A stretch of DNA of 14,201 nucleotides from Bacteroidales bacterium (GTDB taxonomy: Bacteria > Bacteroidota > Bacteroidia > Bacteroidales > Dysgonomonadaceae): the NCBI GenBank assembly GCA_012798745.1, contig JAAZMQ010000328.1, positions 1-14,201 on the forward strand, in the 5' to 3' direction. Positions within the stretch are counted from its first letter, which is position 1; each line of letters starts with the position of its first letter. Below the pieces are notes generated by a model, which saw only the letters and a program-made list of their open reading frames with translations, was not told where the DNA came from and searched no databases. The position numbers and the translations under genes are program-made. Below, piece after piece: positions 7,839 through 14,201 of the stretch.

Positions 7839-9293
7839 ATGAAAAGATTTATTTTTACAATATCTATTATCCTGTTGATAGGATCATGTGGGAAAAAACC
7901 TAGTAATGCTATTAGCGTATCTGACTATCCTGTCATATTTCCTGATTATATTAATGTGACAATTCCTTATAATATTGCTCCATTAAATTTTAAATTGAGT
8001 GGAAGTTTTAAAAAGATGTATGTAGAGGTTAAAGGGAAAAATATCTTATTGACTTCCAAAAACAAAAGATATGCTGATTTTGATTTATCACAATGGAAAA
8101 AGTTATTACATGAAAATGCAGGTGGAAAAATTGAAATAACTGTATATGCTAAGAATGATAAGAGTTGGATTAAATTCAGACCTTTTTCTATTTTTATTAA
8201 AAAAGATTGTATCGATCCTTATCTTTCTTACCGTTTGATTGCCCCAGGGTATCAAGTGTGGAGTAGTATGGGAATCTATCAACGGTCGTTGGAAAATTTC
8301 AAAGAAAAAGAGATAATAACCAACAGACTTTTTCCTGGTACTTGCATGAATTGTCATTCATTTAAAGAAAGAGATCATGAACGAATGCTATTGCATGTTC
8401 GAGGGGGAAAAGGAGGAACTTTTATTTCTAACGATTCGAAGTTAATTAAAATTAATTCGAAGCCTGATGATTTTTATTCTGGCTTTCAGTATCCTTGTTG
8501 GCATCCGGAAGGAAGATACATTGCATTTTCAATAAATCAAACCGCTCAAGTCTTTCATACAGCTAAAGATAAGCGAATTGAGGTTTTTGATTCCAAATCA
8601 GATATAGTTATTTATGATACAAATGAGAACAAGGCAATCATAGACAATAAATTAATATCTCCTGATTGGTTTGAAACTTTCCCAACTTTTTCTCCTGATG
8701 GGAAGTATTTATATTTTTGTTCTTCTCGAACAAAAGAAATGCCCGCTGAATTCGATAAAGTAAAATATAACCTTTGTAGGATTGAATTTGATGCACAGGA
8801 AGGTAGATTTGGCTCTGAAGTTGATACCTTGGTGCGAGTTGTTGATACGAATGGAAGTGTGAGTTTTCCAAGAATTTCTCCTGATGGTAAATTCTTATTG
8901 TTTACTCTTTCAGATTATGGTAATTTTTCTATTTGGCATCAAGAAGCAGATCTTTATCTGCTTGATTTAATGACAGGAAAATATTGGTTTCTTCATGAAG
9001 TTAACAGTGATAATACGGAAAGTTACCATTCATGGTCTTCTAATTCTCGCTGGATAGTATTTAGTAGTCGACGCGTTGACGGTTTGTACACTATGCCTTT
9101 TTTTGCATGGATAGACGAGAATGGAAGGGCTGAAAAACCATTCTTGCTTCCTCAAAAGGACCCTGAATTTTATTCGAACACTTTTTATTCATTTAATATT
9201 CCCGAATTTGTTGATGGTAGAGTTTTTTTTTCAGTAAAAGAACTTGAAAAAGCATATAATATGGAAGGAAAAAAAGTTGATGTTTTACCGTAA
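7839..9293 (+). CDS. PD40/TolB-like propeller lipoprotein with CXXCH heme-type motif, cassette 3
   Basis: Predicted lipoprotein of 484 residues, function unknown. It has the clearest signal of the three copies: a short basic start, a hydrophobic core and LLIGSC, giving Cys17 as the lipidated residue. The N-terminal beta-rich region carries IFPDY then NIAPLNF. CMNCH is at 169-173 (bases 8343-8357) within PGTCMNCHSF. Propeller repeats are WHPEGRYIAFS, FSPDGKYLYFCSS, ISPDGKFLLFT and WSSNSRWIVFSSRR, and the closing signature is LPQKDPEFY. A histidine in LLHVRGGKGGT, about 20-30 residues after CXXCH, is conserved in all three copies and could be a second axial heme ligand. It follows its membrane partner by 31 nt and ends the cassette block; a 351-nt gap comes next. 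Confidence 0.87.
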   Translation: MKRFIFTISIILLIGSCGKKPSNAISVSDYPVIFPDYINVTIPYNIAPLNFKLSGSFKKMYVEVKGKNILLTSKNKRYADFDLSQWKKLLHENAGGKIEITVYAKNDKSWIKFRPFSIFIKKDCIDPYLSYRLIAPGYQVWSSMGIYQRSLENFKEKEIITNRLFPGTCMNCHSFKERDHERMLLHVRGGKGGTFISNDSKLIKINSKPDDFYSGFQYPCWHPEGRYIAFSINQTAQVFHTAKDKRIEVFDSKSDIVIYDTNENKAIIDNKLISPDWFETFPTFSPDGKYLYFCSSRTKEMPAEFDKVKYNLCRIEFDAQEGRFGSEVDTLVRVVDTNGSVSFPRISPDGKFLLFTLSDYGNFSIWHQEADLYLLDLMTGKYWFLHEVNSDNTESYHSWSSNSRWIVFSSRRVDGLYTMPFFAWIDENGRAEKPFLLPQKDPEFYSNTFYSFNIPEFVDGRVFFSVKELEKAYNMEGKKVDVLP

Positions 9294-9416
9294 AAAGATG
9301 TATTTGTTGAGGAACATTTGTAGTAGTGAATATTCTCAAAATCGCTGTAGTCAACTTCCTTGAATCATTTCACTTTTATTTCCGGTTTACAATAAGTTTC
9401 AAGTTGTTTAATTTGT

Positions 9417-9449
9417 GAATTCGATGTTGGTCGAGAATCTTTTTGTTTT
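9417..9449 (+). terminator. Weak candidate intrinsic terminator
   Basis: GAATTCGA (9417-9424) can pair imperfectly with TCGAGAATC (9431-9439) across a six-base loop, with one bulge and one mismatch. A T-rich tract (TTTTTGTTTT, 9440-9449) follows directly. It lies 124 nt after the last cassette stop codon, a plausible place to end that transcript. The stem is short and AT-rich, so the call is tentative. Confidence 0.3.
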
Positions 9450-9513
9450 GATTATTTTAGTTTCTTAAAATTTTTTTCGTAACTTGCGCTACAGTTATTT
9501 ATAATATTTATTT

Positions 9514-9609
9514 AATTGATAACCATATGAATATACGGATTTTTTATTCGCAAGAACAATTCTGTTATAATAAAATGTCTAATTGATAACGAATTATTTA
9601 AATTGATAA
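9514..9609. repeat. Three direct copies of AATTGATAA upstream of the chorismatase-like gene
   Basis: AATTGATAA occurs at 9514-9522, 9581-9589 and 9601-9609; the first two are followed by C, the third by A. The start-to-start spacings are 67 and 20 nt. The two nearer copies lie about two DNA turns apart, 36-64 nt before the ATG at 9645, a position where a regulator could bind. Chance is a real alternative in such AT-rich DNA. Confidence 0.35.
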
Positions 9610-9644
9610 ATATTACGTCTATAGTTGAATTAAGCAGATAAAAT

Positions 9645-10817
9645 ATGAATTATTTAATCAAGAATTTTGAAAATGAGGGAGTTGAAGTGAAAATTTCAAA
9701 TTTAGAAATCCCTCATAAAACAAAAGATTATCATATTATTTTTTATGTTGTGTCATTAAACCGAACTTTTGAAGAACAATGGAAATCACTATTTAAAGTT
9801 TTAAAAAATGTAATTGATGATCCCTCTTGCTTAAATATGAAATCAAATGCTATTCCTGTATTTGCCCGCTGTTTTCTTACTGATATTGCTAATCAAAAAG
9901 AAAAAGTGCTCAATTTATCATCTTTGTTAAACTGTGAAATAAGTTTTATTGAGCAACCATTACTGGATGGCAGCAAATTGGCTTTATGGGTGAATATGCA
10001 GACAGATGCAATGGTAGAAAATGATGGTATTATTGGTTTTGATCGTAATGGATATTCACACTATTATACTATAGAAAGGTTTAATCAAATAGATAGAAAT
10101 CCCAAGGTAAATGTATATAATCAGACTATTTCTTTGCTTGAATCTTACGAAAATAAACTAAAAGAAAAAAATTGTACTATAGCTCAAAATTGTTTACGTA
10201 CATGGTTTTTTGTAAGAGATATAGATGCAAATTATCAAGATGTTGCAAGAGCTCGCAGAGAAAAATTTCAAGAAATCGGTTTAAGAAGCGATACTCATTA
10301 TATTGCAAGCACAGGGATTGAAGGGCGCTCTGAATATGCTTGTGAAAAGGTGATGCTAGATACATATGCGATCAAAGGCCTCAATAATGAACAAGTTAGG
10401 TATTTACAAGCCAAGCAATATCTATGCCCTACCCACAAATATGGAGTTACCTTTGAAAGAGGGGTAATGATCGATTTTGGGGATAGGAGAAATGTTTATA
10501 TTAGTGGTACTGCTAGTATTGATAAAGAAGGGCGTGTTGTTCATGAAGGTAATATAAAATTACAGTGTATAAAGATGATGGAAAATGTGGATGCCTTATT
10601 GCATGAAGCTGAATGTTCATTTAACGATATATTACTTGTTGTTATATATTTACGTGATATAGCGGATTATAATTATGTAAAAAGTTTTTTTGATGCAAAA
10701 TTGACAGAAACACTTAAATTAATACTTTTAGCACCCATTTGTAGGCCCAAATGGGTTATAGAAATGGAATGCATTGCTTCGAAAAAACTTTTAAATAGTA
10801 AATTTAGAGATTTTTAA
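9645..10817 (+). CDS. Chorismatase-like two-domain YjgF/RidA-superfamily protein
   Basis: A 390-residue cytoplasmic protein with no signal peptide. The N-terminal half resembles a diverged YjgF-fold domain: FARCFLTDIANQ near 73, then QPLLDGSKLALW near 104. The C-terminal half is a clear YjgF/RidA domain: ISGTASID near 286, HEGNIKLQCIKMMENVDALL near 300, and CRPKWVIEMECIA at the end. SGTAS and the CR...E motif are typical, as I recall, of FkbO/Hyg5/XanB2 chorismatases, which hydrolyse chorismate to dihydroxycyclohexadiene-carboxylate or hydroxybenzoates. Cys366 and Glu373 are seven residues apart, the spacing I remember for the Hyg5 active-site Cys and Glu. An enamine/imine deaminase or a non-enzymatic RidA relative remains possible. 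It stands alone between 351-nt and 100-nt gaps and shares the AT-rich composition of the cassette block. The start is the first ATG with homologous-looking sequence after it. Confidence 0.75.
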   Translation: MNYLIKNFENEGVEVKISNLEIPHKTKDYHIIFYVVSLNRTFEEQWKSLFKVLKNVIDDPSCLNMKSNAIPVFARCFLTDIANQKEKVLNLSSLLNCEISFIEQPLLDGSKLALWVNMQTDAMVENDGIIGFDRNGYSHYYTIERFNQIDRNPKVNVYNQTISLLESYENKLKEKNCTIAQNCLRTWFFVRDIDANYQDVARARREKFQEIGLRSDTHYIASTGIEGRSEYACEKVMLDTYAIKGLNNEQVRYLQAKQYLCPTHKYGVTFERGVMIDFGDRRNVYISGTASIDKEGRVVHEGNIKLQCIKMMENVDALLHEAECSFNDILLVVIYLRDIADYNYVKSFFDAKLTETLKLILLAPICRPKWVIEMECIASKKLLNSKFRDF

Positions 10818-10917
10818 TGATCACATTAAATATTATGACATCACTATTAATTTGTATTAGTTGAATTCATCGAAAAATAAATCGAAATTAATGTGCTTTT
10901 AAACTAAAATTGAACAT

Positions 10918-12015
10918 ATGAATCAAGCCCAAGATAATCGTCAGGAGAGAGAGGAAGGGCGTTTGGTGTCGCTCGATTTTTTCAGGGGATTTACCATGCT
11001 TTTATTAGTAAATGGAGGTGTTTTGCACTATTTTGCCCGTCCCCAATTCGAGGGAACGATAGCGTATGCCGTTTTTAAGCAATTTACGCATCCCGAATGG
11101 GAGGGTTTCCATCTTTGGGATCTGGTTCAACCGTTTTTCATGTTCATTGTTGGTGTTGCCATTCCTTTTTCCGTTGCGCGACGGCTGTCGCGTGGTCAAA
11201 CGTGGAGCGAACTTACAAAACATGCAGCTCAGCGTTCCATTATATTGATCCTGTTAGGGATTACATTGGATGCGGGCATCGAAAATTTCAATCTTACTTT
11301 TCAGAATGTATTGGCCCAGATAGGATTTACCTATTTCATTGCCTTTTTGCTGATTCGGAGCCGATGGTCCGTGCAATTGACGGTTTCAATCGGTCTTATT
11401 TTGGTGACGGAAGTTCTCTATCGGTTATTTCCCATGGAAGGGGTTGACCCCTTTGTGAAGGGTAATACATTTGGTGATTTGGTAAACCGGTTCATTGCTC
11501 CCGGCAGCCACGATAACTGGGCTTCTTTTAATGCCATTCCTACGGCTGCTCATACCATTTGGGGAGCCTTATGCGGACAATTGTTGCAGAAAGAATTTTC
11601 AGGGAATAAAAAATTGAAAATTCTGATCATGGGAGGACTGTCGGCATTGGTTGTTGGATATGCTCTGACCCCTGTTTCTCCCGTCATCAAGAGGATATGC
11701 ACGAGTTCTTTCGTATTCATCAGCGGCGGGTGGGCTATTTTGACGCTTGCTTTGTTGTATTGGATTATCGATTTAAAAGGTCATAAACAGTGGACTACCT
11801 TCGCTGTGGTGGTAGGGATGAATTCAATTTTTATTTATCTGTTTCATCCCTTCATTGAAGATGTTGCTCATAGTTTTACGGGTCCATGGATTAACCTGCT
11901 TTTCGGGTGGACCTCGCGGACTTTTGTTGAGGTTACGATTCTGGCCACAGGTTGGTTTCTCAACTGGTTTGTCTGTTACTTGCTGTATAAGTGGAAGCTA
12001 TTCATCAAAATATAA
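10918..12015 (+). CDS. HGSNAT/NagX-like membrane acyltransferase (DUF5009-type)
   Basis: A 365-residue inner-membrane protein with about ten hydrophobic segments. The start is diagnostic: RLVSLDFFRGFTMLLLVNGG (15-34), then HPEWEGFHLWDLVQPFFMFIVG (58-79). This is the arrangement of the heparan-alpha-glucosaminide N-acetyltransferase catalytic region, where a histidine before the W-G-D-L motif carries the acetyl group across the membrane. His58 occupies that place. Family members are thought to acetylate sugars at the periplasmic face using cytoplasmic acetyl-CoA; the substrate here is unknown. It begins 100 nt after the chorismatase-like gene and 12 nt before the oxidoreductase gene, so it probably heads the downstream operon. 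The base composition becomes much less AT-rich within and after this gene. Confidence 0.88.
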   Translation: MNQAQDNRQEREEGRLVSLDFFRGFTMLLLVNGGVLHYFARPQFEGTIAYAVFKQFTHPEWEGFHLWDLVQPFFMFIVGVAIPFSVARRLSRGQTWSELTKHAAQRSIILILLGITLDAGIENFNLTFQNVLAQIGFTYFIAFLLIRSRWSVQLTVSIGLILVTEVLYRLFPMEGVDPFVKGNTFGDLVNRFIAPGSHDNWASFNAIPTAAHTIWGALCGQLLQKEFSGNKKLKILIMGGLSALVVGYALTPVSPVIKRICTSSFVFISGGWAILTLALLYWIIDLKGHKQWTTFAVVVGMNSIFIYLFHPFIEDVAHSFTGPWINLLFGWTSRTFVEVTILATGWFLNWFVCYLLYKWKLFIKI

Positions 12016-12027
12016 AATCGAAGTATT

Positions 12028-13350
12028 ATGGGATTTACAAGAAGACAATTTATCAGGACTGCGGGCTTGGCCACGCTGGGTGCTGCGGTTACGAATGATT
12101 TATCGTGGGCATCCGGTTCTTTTCGGACATCGCACAACGATACGTTGAAGGTAGGGCTGATTGGTTGCGGAGGAAGAGGAACGGGAGCTGCCGAAGAGGC
12201 GCTGAATGCGGATCCGAATGTGGTGTTATCGGCCATGGCAGACGCTTTTTCCGATCGTTTGGAACAATCACATGCGACACTTAAAGCGAAATTAAAAGAG
12301 AAGGTTCAGGTAAGCAACGATCATAAATTCGTAGGACTCGATGCTTACCAAAAGCTCATCGATTCGGATGTGGACGTAGTGTTGTTGGCTGCTCCGCCGG
12401 CCTTTCGTCCCCTTCATTTGGAGGCAGCGGTGAATGCGGGCAAACATATTTTTTGCGAGAAGCCGTTTGCCGTTGATGCACCCGGACTGCGTCGGGTTAT
12501 GGCAGCGGCCAAAGAAGCAGAAACGAAACGCCTGTCGTTGGTATCGGGCTTTTGCTGGCGATATCACCTTCCCAAGCGGGAGACATTCAAGCGCGTACTG
12601 AACGGTCAGATAGGGGAGATTCTTACGGCCGAGGCGACTTACAATACCGGCGAATTATGGTATAAAGATCGTCAACAGGGATGGACGGATATGGAGTACA
12701 AATTGCGCAACTGGCTTTATTACAACTGGCTGTCGGGCGATCATATTGTCGAGCAAGCTATTCACAGTTTGGATATGCTCCAGTGGGCAATGGGAGACGT
12801 CATGCCGGTGAGGGTAACCGGAACCGGCGGCAGACAAAAAAGGGTTGACAAGAAATACGGCAACGTCTATGATCATTTTGCCACGTGTTACGAGTATCCG
12901 AACGGAGCCAAAGCCTACTTTTTCTGCCGTCAGCAGTCCGATACCGCTCCTTCTTACGGAGTCGAATTTGTAGGTACGGAAGGGAAATGCCTTGTGGATT
13001 GCCGGACGGGGGTTCACGAAATCAAGGGCAGAACCCCGTGGAAGTACGAAGACGAGACCAAATTCACGGAAGCGGATGCTTACCAACGATCCGAAGCAAG
13101 GAGCATGTATCAACAGGAACATGACGAATTGTTTGCTTCCATCAGAGCGGGGAAACCCCTGAATGACGGGGAATGGATGACGCGCTCCAATCTGGTAGCT
13201 TTGGCCGGTCGGATGGCGGGTTACACCGGTCAGGTTATCACTTTAGAAGAGGCGCTTGCTTCTGAGGAGGTTCTGTTTCCCGAAAATTTGTCGTGGGATA
13301 CCCGCTATGATATTCCCGTAGCCGTTCCCGGCATCACCCGTTTTAAATGA
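12028..13350 (+). CDS. Tat-exported Gfo/Idh/MocA-family oxidoreductase
   Basis: A 440-residue NAD(P)-dependent sugar oxidoreductase of the Gfo/Idh/MocA family. The N-terminus has a twin-arginine signal, TRRQFI (4-9), followed by a weakly hydrophobic alanine-rich stretch, so export as a folded cofactor-loaded protein is expected. The Rossmann motif GLIGCGGRGTG is at 43-53, EKP at 144-146, and the catalytic-domain segment GDHIVEQAIHSLD at 237-249 with His239 and His246 as likely active-site residues. Exported members in Bacteroidota often act on glycosides through 3-keto intermediates or as glycosidases; the substrate here cannot be read from the sequence. It lies 12 nt after the acyltransferase gene and 9 nt before the isomerase gene, in one operon. 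Confidence 0.93.
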   Translation: MGFTRRQFIRTAGLATLGAAVTNDLSWASGSFRTSHNDTLKVGLIGCGGRGTGAAEEALNADPNVVLSAMADAFSDRLEQSHATLKAKLKEKVQVSNDHKFVGLDAYQKLIDSDVDVVLLAAPPAFRPLHLEAAVNAGKHIFCEKPFAVDAPGLRRVMAAAKEAETKRLSLVSGFCWRYHLPKRETFKRVLNGQIGEILTAEATYNTGELWYKDRQQGWTDMEYKLRNWLYYNWLSGDHIVEQAIHSLDMLQWAMGDVMPVRVTGTGGRQKRVDKKYGNVYDHFATCYEYPNGAKAYFFCRQQSDTAPSYGVEFVGTEGKCLVDCRTGVHEIKGRTPWKYEDETKFTEADAYQRSEARSMYQQEHDELFASIRAGKPLNDGEWMTRSNLVALAGRMAGYTGQVITLEEALASEEVLFPENLSWDTRYDIPVAVPGITRFK

Positions 13351-13359
13351 ATAAGGAAG

Positions 13360-14201
13360 ATGAACAGAAAAGAATTTATCAAATCGGCGGCGTGTATTGC
13401 CGGCGTCGCTTCAATGGCACCTTTTGCCTCTGCTTCGATTTTTCGGGAAAAACCTGTCCGTAAAGCAACCCTAAAGAAGGGGTTGGGATTGGGAATGATA
13501 AAAGAGGATTTATCATTGGCAGACAAATTCAAGTTGGCCAAGGATTTGGGATTTGACGGTATAGAGTTGAACAGTCCGACCGAATTCACGATGTCGGAAA
13601 TTCTTGAGGCAAAATCTGTTTCAGGTATCGAACTTCCGAGTGCGGTAAACAAAGATCACTGGTCGAAACCTCTTTCCGATCCCGATCCGGTGATCAGGCA
13701 GCAATGCATCGACTCAATTGCGCAATCGTTACGGGAAGTGAAGGATTTCGGTGGCGATACCGTTTTGGTAGTACCCGGCGTAGTAAACGAGAAAGTCTCT
13801 TATGAAGAAGCCTACCACACTTCACTGGATTCCATTCGTAAATTGATACCCCACGTTGAACAAACCGGCATCCGGATCGGTATAGAAAACGTATGGAACA
13901 ATTTTCTGTTGAGTCCGTTGGAGGCAAAACGCTTTATCGACGAGATCAATCATCCGTTGATCGGATGGTATTTCGATATCGGAAACGTTTTGCGTTACGG
14001 CTGGCCTGAACATTGGATAAAGACGCTGAATTTCCGAATAGTCAAACTTCATGCGAAAGAGTTCAGTCGTGAACTGATGAACAATAAAGGATTATGGGCA
14101 GGTTTTAACGTGGAATTTCTTGAAGGCGACAACAACTGGCCTGTGGTCATGAAGGCATTGAAGGAAATAAATTATCGTGGAGGATGGTTGACGGCCGAAG
14201 T
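13360..14201 (+). CDS. Sugar phosphate isomerase/epimerase family protein, 3' end cut by window edge
   Basis: The frame opens with ATG at 13360 and runs off the right edge after 280 full codons, so the C-terminus is missing. The N-terminus (NRKEFIKSAA, then an alanine-rich hydrophobic segment to about 26) is a Tat-like export signal with RK instead of RR. The rest is a xylose-isomerase-like TIM barrel: LAKDLGFDGIEL near 59-70, IGIENVW with Glu176, WYFDIGN with Asp206, VKLHAKEF with His231, and TAE with Glu280. These four match the usual metal-binding set of the family. AAGGA just before the ATG is a possible ribosome site. With the adjacent Gfo/Idh/MocA gene 9 nt upstream it forms a common Bacteroidota pairing for processing sugars or keto-sugars outside the cytoplasm. 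The exact reaction is unknown. Confidence 0.9.
   Translation, partial: MNRKEFIKSAACIAGVASMAPFASASIFREKPVRKATLKKGLGLGMIKEDLSLADKFKLAKDLGFDGIELNSPTEFTMSEILEAKSVSGIELPSAVNKDHWSKPLSDPDPVIRQQCIDSIAQSLREVKDFGGDTVLVVPGVVNEKVSYEEAYHTSLDSIRKLIPHVEQTGIRIGIENVWNNFLLSPLEAKRFIDEINHPLIGWYFDIGNVLRYGWPEHWIKTLNFRIVKLHAKEFSRELMNNKGLWAGFNVEFLEGDNNWPVVMKALKEINYRGGWLTAE

Larger units (their letters stand above)
1..9293 (+). repeat. Triplicated two-gene cassette (membrane protein + CXXCH propeller lipoprotein)
   Basis: Three copies of the same gene order lie head to tail: 1-2644, 2644-5923 and 5999-9293. Homology is clear at protein level (shared tails, NIAPLNF, CMNCH, PEFY), while the DNA has diverged so far that I see no long nucleotide repeat. 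This points to old duplications kept by selection rather than a recent amplification. All six reading frames are intact where visible. The block may extend left of the window, because the first gene is cut by the edge. Confidence 0.85.
9294..9644. other. Intergenic region between cassette block and chorismatase-like gene
   Basis: This 351-nt AT-rich stretch has no supported gene. The ATG-started frames I checked, at 9298 and 9527, stop after about 20 codons. It holds a weak terminator candidate (9417-9449) and three copies of AATTGATAA (9514-9609). It probably separates two transcription units and should contain the promoter for the gene at 9645, but I could not place one with confidence. Confidence 0.6.

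Noticed and set aside
9523..9548. Hairpin CCATAT/ATACGG followed by a T-run
   Set aside because: The stem is six pairs with a mismatch and very AT-rich, so it is not a credible terminator.
10847..10854. TTAATTTG, close to the Bacteroidota -7 promoter element, also at 9408-9415
   Set aside because: It has one mismatch to TAnnTTTG. The 10847 copy lacks a matching -33 element and the 9408 copy has only a TTTA-like one, and the word is easily found by chance in AT-rich DNA.
10822..10895. Inverted repeat CACATTAA (10822-10829) / TTAATGTG (10888-10895)
   Set aside because: The arms are only 8 nt and 58 nt apart with no extension of the match, too weak for an operator or terminator call.
12655..13122. 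A 155-codon open frame on the minus strand
   Set aside because: It is antisense to the well-supported Gfo/Idh/MocA gene, has no recognisable domain, and is explained by the less AT-rich coding sequence opposite.

Overview
The window looks like a piece of a Bacteroidota genome, most likely order Bacteroidales. The evidence is the protein families present (DUF6057-type membrane proteins, PD40 propeller lipoproteins, an HGSNAT/NagX-like membrane acyltransferase, exported Gfo/Idh/MocA and sugar-isomerase proteins), AT-rich leaders without clear Shine-Dalgarno sites, and lipoprotein signals. All ten genes lie on the + strand. No tRNA, rRNA, CRISPR array, transposase or integrase was seen.

Bases 1-9293 hold three consecutive copies of a two-gene cassette. 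The first gene encodes a polytopic membrane protein with a C-terminal helical-repeat (TPR-like) domain, recognised as DUF6057-like. The second encodes an exported, probably lipid-anchored protein with an N-terminal beta-rich domain, a single CMNCH motif (the c-type heme attachment pattern CXXCH) and at least four PD40/TolB-like propeller repeats. Cassette 1 (1-2644; its membrane gene is cut by the left edge) and cassette 2 (2644-5923) are coupled by overlaps of 1 nt and 26 nt. Cassette 3 (5999-9293) follows after 75 nt. I know of no assigned function for this pair. The coupling and the repeated pairing suggest that the two products work together at the cell envelope, perhaps in a redox or heme-linked process.

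A gap of about 350 bp (9294-9644) follows, with a weak terminator candidate and three copies of AATTGATAA. After it comes a single 390-residue two-domain YjgF/RidA-superfamily protein (9645-10817) that resembles chorismatases of the FkbO/Hyg5/XanB2 type.

Near base 10.9 kb the base composition changes visibly from strongly AT-rich to roughly balanced. The last part (10918-14201) is a compact operon: an HGSNAT/NagX-like membrane acyltransferase, a Tat-exported Gfo/Idh/MocA oxidoreductase, and an exported sugar phosphate isomerase/epimerase cut by the right edge. This looks like part of a carbohydrate-processing locus and is probably unrelated to the AT-rich block to its left.
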